Shown here one piece after another: positions 6,489 to 12,088 of a stretch of 12,088 bases of DNA (within the stretch, counting starts at the first letter, position 1; each line of letters starts with the position of its first letter). Both the position numbers and the translations under genes were made by a program. Location of the stretch: assembly GCA_022844575.1 (NCBI GenBank), contig JALHLL010000098.1, positions 1 to 12,088 on the forward strand, read 5' to 3'. The notes beneath the pieces are model-generated. The model was given only the letters and a program-made list of their open reading frames with translations, ran no database searches and was not told the DNA's origin. Source of the stretch: a bacterium (GTDB taxonomy: Bacteria; Bacteroidota; Ignavibacteria; Kapaibacteriales; UBA961).

Positions 6489-7715
6489 ATGAAATATGTA
6501 CCGGAAACGCAAGTACCTTCTTTCCGTAAAGATGTACAAATAACCCACACTATTCATAATGGTATAGCGCAAGTATATGCTTATGATACTTTCAGCTATG
6601 CCGATGATGGTATTTATCTGACATATGAGGCGGTGCAAGCAGTGCAGTTGTTTAATAATACGACAACGGTTCAGGAAATTGCGAAAAAACTGTTCGGTGA
6701 AGGTGTTACCGATGATGAAATTACATTTGTATGCGGATTTATTGAACAGATAGATGCGTTCGGATATTTGGAAAGTGCCGATTTCGAGAACAAAAAAAGT
6801 GAAATAATAAAAGCATATAGTTCTTCGGAAATAAGAATGCCGATTTGTGCGGGTGGTTCTTATCCAGCTGATGCGGAACAACTTTCCGTCTATATCAAAG
6901 GATTATTGGAATCATGCACTGCCATTGAGGGAAACAATGAAATAAGCGGAATCATTGTTCCGCATATTGATTATAGAGTAGGTGCGGAATCGTATGCACC
7001 TGCTTTTAAGGCAATAGAGAATTCGGATGCTGAAGTTGTTGTCATTTTTGCGACTTCACATTATTGGTGGGAAGATTTGTTTGTTCTTACCGAAAAGGAC
7101 TTTATAACCCCGTTGGGTCGGGTAAACACCGATAGAGAAATTATTAAATCTATACGTGAGCACTATCCCTTTCCGCTTACGCATAATGATATGGCACATA
7201 AACCGGAACATTCCATTGAATTGGAATTGCCTTTTTTACAAACGATATGGAGCAATAAACAGTTTACGATAGTGCCTGTTTTAGTGACATCGTTTCATAA
7301 GTATATGGAAAAGGATAAAGAGCCGAGTGAATATGCCGAAATAAGCGAATTTATAAAAGCAGTACAATCGGCTATTCATAAAAGCGGGAAAAAAGCACTC
7401 TATATTTCAAGCGGCGATTTGGCGCATATAGGCAGAAAGTTCGGCGATGATTATGATGCCATGAGTAAGTTCGATGAAGTAAGAGAAGCCGATATGCAAT
7501 TATTACAATCATTGCAAAACTGTAATTCCGGTGAATTTTTCCGCCGGATAGCTACAGTAAAAGATAAATGGAAAATATGCGGTTGTTCGCCCAATTATAT
7601 GTTGCTGGAAACATTACAACCGAAAAAAGGTATGCTGCTTGACTATAAACAATGGGATGAACGCGAACGTGCATCGGGGGTTACATTCGGAACGGTAGTG
7701 TATTATGAAAGCTGA
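6489..7715 (+). CDS. amrB: Memo-family protein (AmmeMemoRadiSam system protein B) with PqqD-like N-terminal region
   Basis: A 408-residue protein in two parts. Residues about 115-408 are Memo: AGGSYPAD (121-128), IIVPHIDYRVG (155-165, H159), FATSHYW (187-193, H191), HKPEHSIELELPFL (237-250), SSGDLAHIG (307-315) and ICGCSP (363-368). H159, H191 and Cys 364 or 366 correspond to the metal ligands reported for human MEMO1, so metal binding is likely retained. Residues about 20-100 resemble the PqqD/RRE winged-helix pattern: a beta stretch, YLTYEAVQAVQLFN, TVQEIAKKLF, and IEQIDAFGYLE. Longer Memo homologues with a similar leader exist in other bacteria to my knowledge. Bacterial Memo often occurs with AMMECR1 and a radical-SAM protein; neither is here. 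Biochemical role unknown. The last 11 bases overlap the next gene. Confidence 0.88.
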   Translation: MKYVPETQVPSFRKDVQITHTIHNGIAQVYAYDTFSYADDGIYLTYEAVQAVQLFNNTTTVQEIAKKLFGEGVTDDEITFVCGFIEQIDAFGYLESADFENKKSEIIKAYSSSEIRMPICAGGSYPADAEQLSVYIKGLLESCTAIEGNNEISGIIVPHIDYRVGAESYAPAFKAIENSDAEVVVIFATSHYWWEDLFVLTEKDFITPLGRVNTDREIIKSIREHYPFPLTHNDMAHKPEHSIELELPFLQTIWSNKQFTIVPVLVTSFHKYMEKDKEPSEYAEISEFIKAVQSAIHKSGKKALYISSGDLAHIGRKFGDDYDAMSKFDEVREADMQLLQSLQNCNSGEFFRRIATVKDKWKICGCSPNYMLLETLQPKKGMLLDYKQWDERERASGVTFGTVVYYES

Positions 7716-9288
7716 GTTGATGAAACTGAATAGATATACCGTACTTTTTACCGCTCTTATCATTTTCACCTTTGCACAAACATTCTATAGAATATCTGTA
7801 CATTATCACAATCTTGATGTTGCTTTTAATTATCAGATGGGTAAAGCCATTCTACAGGGGCAAAAACCGTATATTGATTTCATTGATTTTAATTTCCCTA
7901 TCATCTGGTATCTATCAGCTATTCCGGCTTCTATAGCGCAATATATTCATTACGATAGTACGATATTGGCTATATTCTTCATATTGCTTGTTTCGGTTTC
8001 TTTCTATCTGTGTCATCGGATTATAAAGAATGGGAAGGAGTGGGAAGAATCGAAAGCATTTATGTTTTTATGTATAACACTATTTGCTTTAACTAATTTT
8101 CAGATGTATGACTTCGGGCAAAGAGAGCATCTTTTTTGTATTATGCTTATACCTTATGTGCTGCGGCGAAGTATCGGTACAACTCCCTTACCTTCAAAAT
8201 TTCTCGAATTTATTATCGGTTTTTTTCTGATGGTCGGATCATCTGTTAAGCCGTATTTTTTATTCGTTTTTGTTATTGTCGAGACCTATTTTTTTCTTAA
8301 ACGACGTGAAGCAAATAAGGTAAGCGCATCATTGCTAATCGGTATTGTGGCAGGTGGTATTATGACAGGCGGTATTGTGATATATCACTTATCGGATTAT
8401 CTTGTTATAGCTTCTTATGCAGTTTCTACCTATGCCGGACAAAATGCAATACTCGGTGTGAATCCGATTGACGTTATTCTTAAACATAAAATATCGTTTA
8501 TAGTATATCTTTCCGTTCTATTACTTTATCCGTTCAGAAAAGTAGAACAGTATAAAATGTTGCATGAGGTACTTGTTGTAAGTGCATTAGGTTTACTCTT
8601 ATGTGCGGTTATACAAATGAAAGGGTTCGATTATCATATAAAAGCGGGCGGTACATTTGCCGTTATATCGTTCGCGGTTGCAGCATTGCGCTTTGGGGTA
8701 TCGGAGAATAAGTATTTTGTAAAACTTCGTCAAACTTCCTTTGTATTATTATGTGTGATTGTTCTTTTACGACAACTGCAAACGGCAACTGCATTATTGG
8801 TTGATAATCAGGATGACTATGCACCTACTGCGATGTCGAGAAGGACTGAACGAACACTTACCTCGCATGGAAAGATAAAAACGATTTTCAAGTTATCAAC
8901 GTATTCTCAACCTTTGTATCCGCCAATCATGAATACGGATGTAAAAGATATAACGGGCTGTAATACATTATGGTATCTTGGAAGTTTTTATAATAATGCA
9001 AACCAAAGCGATACGGCGATAAAGTATAAAAAACCGAATGAAATGTTCGGCTTGGAGAAAATGTTTTTTGAAGACATTATTCATAAGCTTATCACAAAAA
9101 AACCGGATATAATTATAGTTTCGGAACCGGGTAATAATTTCTTCTTTTCCGTACCGAATTTTGATATTTTTAAGTATTATAGTCAGGATGAGCGTTTTGT
9201 TTCCTTGTTCAGCGAATATCATCCGATAGCGCAATCCGATGGTCATATATGGTATAAAAGGAATAATATTTTACAATATATAGTATAA
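7705..9288 (+). CDS. Polytopic membrane protein, probable GT-C-fold glycosyltransferase
   Basis: A 527-residue protein with about nine or ten hydrophobic segments in the first 360 residues and a soluble C-terminal part (about 365-527). The first loop holds LDVAFNYQMGKAILQGQKPYIDFIDFNFP (35-65 region), the Asp-containing layout seen in dolichyl/undecaprenyl-phosphate-sugar-dependent GT-C transferases (ArnT/PMT relatives), with D38 as candidate catalytic base. Other striking motifs are DFGQREH (136-142) and KGFDYH (306-311), which I associate with an uncharacterised GT-C-like branch. Such enzymes move sugars from lipid carriers onto lipids or proteins on the outer face of the inner membrane. 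ATG 7705 overlaps the Memo gene by 11 bases; ATG 7720 (codon 6) is a possible alternative with no overlap. Acceptor and sugar are unknown, and the glycosyltransferase call is inferred from motif layout. Confidence 0.68.
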   Translation: MKAELMKLNRYTVLFTALIIFTFAQTFYRISVHYHNLDVAFNYQMGKAILQGQKPYIDFIDFNFPIIWYLSAIPASIAQYIHYDSTILAIFFILLVSVSFYLCHRIIKNGKEWEESKAFMFLCITLFALTNFQMYDFGQREHLFCIMLIPYVLRRSIGTTPLPSKFLEFIIGFFLMVGSSVKPYFLFVFVIVETYFFLKRREANKVSASLLIGIVAGGIMTGGIVIYHLSDYLVIASYAVSTYAGQNAILGVNPIDVILKHKISFIVYLSVLLLYPFRKVEQYKMLHEVLVVSALGLLLCAVIQMKGFDYHIKAGGTFAVISFAVAALRFGVSENKYFVKLRQTSFVLLCVIVLLRQLQTATALLVDNQDDYAPTAMSRRTERTLTSHGKIKTIFKLSTYSQPLYPPIMNTDVKDITGCNTLWYLGSFYNNANQSDTAIKYKKPNEMFGLEKMFFEDIIHKLITKKPDIIIVSEPGNNFFFSVPNFDIFKYYSQDERFVSLFSEYHPIAQSDGHIWYKRNNILQYIV

Positions 9289-9290
9289 GA

Positions 9291-11684
9291 GTGCAAATAC
9301 CTTTGCTGACAAATATGAGAATGGCGAATTATATACAACAAATTCGGAAACGACTGCGTTTACTGTATTCATCATTCATAAAATTACCTCGATTCTGCCA
9401 ATATACGGTATATGGTTTTGTCATTACATTGATACTCTTTCTTATTCTCGATACCGCTTTCCCATTTCCGCATCAACCTATTTCTTATTCGCAAATAATA
9501 ATGGCGGAGAATGGAAAACCGCTCCATGTTTTTTTGAGCGATGACCATAAATGGAGAATGAAAACCGAGTTAAACGAAATTATGCCCGACCTTAGGGAAA
9601 CTATTATCGAAAAAGAAGATAAATGGTTCTTATGGCATTATGGCATCAATCCCGTTTCCGTATTGCGTGCTTTTTGGAATAATATATTTTCCGGTAAGGT
9701 GACATCCGGTGCTTCGACCATTACAATGCAAGTGACTCGATTACTTGAGCCGAAAAAAAGAACGGTTGCCAATAAATTGATAGAAATGTTTCGAGCCGTG
9801 CAATTAGAATGGCATTATTCCAAAGATGAGATATTACAAATGTATATCAATCTTGTACCTTATGGCGGAAATGTCGAGGGTATGAAAAGCGCATCCATGT
9901 TGTTTTTCGGTTGTTCGCCCGTAAATCTTTCACCGGCGCAAATTATGACTCTTGCCATTATTCCGAACCGTCCGACTTCGCTTGCTCTCGGAAAAAATAA
10001 TAAACGTATTGAAGAGGAACGTAATAAATGGTTGGAAAAATTCAGAGGAAAGGGGATGTTTTCCGATGATGATATTTCGGATGCTTTGCGCGAACCATTA
10101 ACAGCTTCACGTTTGCCTGTGCCGCGCTTGGCTCCGCATTTGGCATTGCGCTTACGCAATCAAATGATTTCTGAACCGACAGTACGTTCCACAATCAATT
10201 TTTCGACACAACAAAAAATACAGACATTATCATATAATTATGTGCAGCGATGGAAATTGTGGGATATAAATAATTGTGCGATTATTGTTGTTGAAAATTC
10301 CACGCGAAAAGTGATAGGGTATATAGGCAATCCCGATTTTTCGGATTATGTGCATCATGGTCAAGTTGATGGTGTAAAGTCCGTTCGTTCACCCGGTAGT
10401 ACTTTAAAACCCCTTGTATATGCTCTTGCTTTTGATGCGGGACTATTAACACCGAAAACAATGATTGCGGATGTTCCCACAAATTTTGAGGGATATGTAC
10501 CGGAAAATTTCGATAATACTTTTAGAGGACTGGTTTCTGCTGAAGATGCTTTGGCATATTCTCTTAATATTCCTGCCGTTGCAACAATGCAGCGATTGGG
10601 AAAAGCCAGTATCACGGATGGATTGATACGGATGGGATGTAAGCAAATAGAAAAAGATAAACAGAATTTGGGGCTTTCTTTAATACTTGGCGGCTGCGGT
10701 ATCCGTCCCGAAGAATTGGCGGGAATGTTCTCGATGTTTGCCAATGGCGGAACTTGGGCTCCATTACGTTTCAGAGCCGGTGAAGAAACGAAGAGTATGA
10801 AAAGAATAATAAGTAAGGAAGCTGCATATATGGTGACCGAAATCCTTACTAAACCCGAACGTCCCGATATACCCGATCTCTCGATGCACAGCATACATGT
10901 GCCGCAATGTGCATGGAAAACAGGCACAAGTTATGGGCGGCGCGATGCTTGGTCGGTCGGATACACAAAAAACTATACAGTTTGCGTATGGCTCGGCAAT
11001 TTTAGCGGTATCGGCAAACCTGAAATAAAAGGGGCTAATGTTGCAACACCCTTATTGTTCGAAATCATGAATTTGATTGAACATAATGGCAAAAACGAAT
11101 GGTATTCCAAACCTTCGAATCTTTCCTATAGATTGGTGTGTTCGGAAAGCGGTTTGCCACCCGAATCATTTTGTGAACAGACGATAATGGACACCTATAT
11201 ACCGAATGTCTCATCGAATATAGGATGTCGTCATCTTGTTAAGGTAAAAATAGCCCCCGATAGTTCGGTGAGTTATTGTACATCATGTTTACCCGCAAAC
11301 GGTTATATATCAGTGTATTATCCTGATATTTTACCCGAATTGTCGGTATTTTACGACTCGCAACATATTGAGTATAAAAAGATACCTCCGCACAATCCGC
11401 AATGTACGCGCATATTCTCCGGTAAACCGCCTTCCATACTTTCACCCACCAACGGTGCAACTTATATTCTTGAAAGGACCGCCGAGAATGCTTTATTATT
11501 AAAAGCGGCTGCAAATGCCGATAGCAGGGCATTACATTGGTATGTGAATGACCGTTTCATACGCACGGCACCTGCTTCCGAGCAAGTGTTTTTTACTCCC
11601 GAAAAAGAAGGGAGCTTGAAAATTTCATGTGTTGATGATAGGGGGAGAAATAAAGATGTATGGGTAACGGTGCAGTGGGAATAA
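9291..11684 (+). CDS. pbpC: Penicillin-binding protein 1C, bifunctional transglycosylase/transpeptidase
   Basis: A 797-residue class A penicillin-binding protein. One membrane anchor (about 38-56) is followed by the GT51 transglycosylase: EDKWFLWHYGINP (109-121, E109 the expected catalytic Glu), GASTITMQ (140-147) and LEWHYSKDEILQMYINLVPYGGN-type sequence (172-194). The transpeptidase has all three motifs: S370-TLK373, S424-L-N426 and K543-T-G545. The C-terminal part has the Cys-containing segment of PBP1C (LVCSESGLPPESFC, then C646, and CTSC at 663-666) and a beta-rich BiPBP_C domain (about 716-797, ILSPTNGATY to the end). It polymerises and crosslinks peptidoglycan in the periplasm. In E. 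coli pbpC pairs with an alpha-2-macroglobulin gene (yfhM); none is next to it here. The GTG at 9291 starts 2 bp after the previous stop; ATG 9315 or 9321 are alternatives with similar merit. Last gene of the operon. Confidence 0.94.
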   Translation: MQIPLLTNMRMANYIQQIRKRLRLLYSSFIKLPRFCQYTVYGFVITLILFLILDTAFPFPHQPISYSQIIMAENGKPLHVFLSDDHKWRMKTELNEIMPDLRETIIEKEDKWFLWHYGINPVSVLRAFWNNIFSGKVTSGASTITMQVTRLLEPKKRTVANKLIEMFRAVQLEWHYSKDEILQMYINLVPYGGNVEGMKSASMLFFGCSPVNLSPAQIMTLAIIPNRPTSLALGKNNKRIEEERNKWLEKFRGKGMFSDDDISDALREPLTASRLPVPRLAPHLALRLRNQMISEPTVRSTINFSTQQKIQTLSYNYVQRWKLWDINNCAIIVVENSTRKVIGYIGNPDFSDYVHHGQVDGVKSVRSPGSTLKPLVYALAFDAGLLTPKTMIADVPTNFEGYVPENFDNTFRGLVSAEDALAYSLNIPAVATMQRLGKASITDGLIRMGCKQIEKDKQNLGLSLILGGCGIRPEELAGMFSMFANGGTWAPLRFRAGEETKSMKRIISKEAAYMVTEILTKPERPDIPDLSMHSIHVPQCAWKTGTSYGRRDAWSVGYTKNYTVCVWLGNFSGIGKPEIKGANVATPLLFEIMNLIEHNGKNEWYSKPSNLSYRLVCSESGLPPESFCEQTIMDTYIPNVSSNIGCRHLVKVKIAPDSSVSYCTSCLPANGYISVYYPDILPELSVFYDSQHIEYKKIPPHNPQCTRIFSGKPPSILSPTNGATYILERTAENALLLKAAANADSRALHWYVNDRFIRTAPASEQVFFTPEKEGSLKISCVDDRGRNKDVWVTVQWE

Positions 11685-11794
11685 TTTACACGGCTTGCAT
11701 CCTAAGAAAATTAGCTCGGCAAAATGCTCTATTTTTGAGTTATGTATGTTAGTAATGTAATACCGTGCGGCTATGAACACCATATAATAATACG

Positions 11795-12088
11795 ATGAAG
11801 TTTGATAAAGGACTTTCACTACTTTTTAACATATTCTTCTCAGCAGTCATTTTTGTAAGTGTACCGATTCACCTATCGGCTCAAAATACCCATACCCTTT
11901 CGGGTATCGTTCGAGATTCTCTTTCGGGTGAAGTTCTTATAGGAGCAACGGTAAAACTGTATAAAGATACTCTGACCTTAAAACCCCTACGCGGTGCTTA
12001 TACAAATAAGTTCGGTTTTTTTTCTATTCCGAAGGTACAGAAGAACAGTTATATACTTTCATGCGGATATTTCGGTTACACAACATTT
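11795..12088 (+). CDS. TonB-dependent-receptor-like outer-membrane protein, 5' end only
   Basis: An ATG at 11795 opens 98 codons that run off the right edge. The N-terminus is a signal peptide (MKFDKGLSLLFNIFFSAVIF... with likely cleavage after HLSAQ, about residue 30). It is followed by a carboxypeptidase-like regulatory (CarboxypepD_reg) beta-sandwich: LSGIVRDSLSGEVLIGATVKLY, then GAYTNKFGFFSIPKV and YILSCGYFGY. This layout begins many Bacteroidota TonB-dependent receptors, where the plug and barrel follow; here these would lie outside the window, so a different exported protein with the same domain is possible. It lies 110 bp after pbpC, without a clear terminator between, so it may or may not share the operon's transcript. 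The substrate cannot be guessed from this part. Confidence 0.8.
   Translation, partial: MKFDKGLSLLFNIFFSAVIFVSVPIHLSAQNTHTLSGIVRDSLSGEVLIGATVKLYKDTLTLKPLRGAYTNKFGFFSIPKVQKNSYILSCGYFGYTTF

Noticed and set aside
6432..6881. A 149-codon minus-strand open frame across the crtW/Memo junction
   Set aside because: It overlaps two well-supported plus-strand genes and reads as low-complexity Arg/Ile/Tyr-rich sequence typical of an antisense frame.
10361..10927. A 188-codon open frame on the minus strand inside pbpC
   Set aside because: It lies antisense to the transpeptidase core of pbpC, which has intact catalytic motifs; the translation resembles no family and is a shadow of the real codons.
11783..11788. 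TATAAT as the -10 of the TonB-receptor-like gene
   Set aside because: It ends only 6 bases before the ATG at 11795 and has no -35 partner at 17 bp, so it would imply a leaderless message; more likely chance.
11685..11794. Intrinsic terminator after pbpC
   Set aside because: Only a 3-bp CTC/GAG stem around a T-rich loop is found; too weak to call.

Overview
The window most likely comes from a Bacteroidota/FCB-group bacterium, possibly a Kapabacteria- or Chlorobi-like lineage. The evidence is a C-terminal type IX secretion (T9SS type A) sorting domain on the first gene, a TonB-dependent-receptor start with a carboxypeptidase-like regulatory domain at the right edge, a beta-carotene ketolase, and low-to-mid GC DNA with few Shine-Dalgarno sites. 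Species or class cannot be fixed from the sequence. No rRNA, tRNA, insertion sequence, prophage gene or CRISPR array was seen.

Layout. (1) 1-1056 (+): 3' part of a secreted serine hydrolase of the beta-lactamase/class C fold, ending in a T9SS sorting domain. (2) 1065-1096: perfect 14-bp hairpin between convergent genes, a likely bidirectional terminator. (3) 1105-2034 (-): SPFH/band 7 membrane protein. (4) 2180-3307 (+): PhnE-type ABC permease without visible ATPase or binding-protein partners. (5) 3313-5004 (-): exported TPR-repeat protein, converging on phnE with only 5 bp between the stop codons. (6) 5005-5229: divergent promoter region with a well-formed extended -10 promoter reading right. 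(7) 5230-11684 (+): a tight five-gene array: acyl-CoA thioesterase, CrtW carotenoid ketolase, Memo-family (AmmeMemoRadiSam B) protein with a PqqD-like N-terminal region, polytopic GT-C-like membrane protein, and penicillin-binding protein 1C. Spacings are 38 bp, 6 bp, an 11-bp overlap and 2 bp, so it reads as one operon. (8) 11795-12088 (+): 5' end of a TonB-dependent-receptor-like gene, cut by the window edge.

Most of the products act in or on the cell envelope: exported hydrolase, SPFH scaffold, inner-membrane permease, exported TPR protein, membrane carotenoid modification, membrane glycosyltransferase and peptidoglycan synthesis. I see no clear new defence or mobile system. The observations most worth a second look are the operon's unusual gene combination, an in-frame stop just before the crtW start that may mark an N-terminal truncation or reinitiation, the orphan phnE, and the Memo protein lacking its AMMECR1 and radical-SAM partners.
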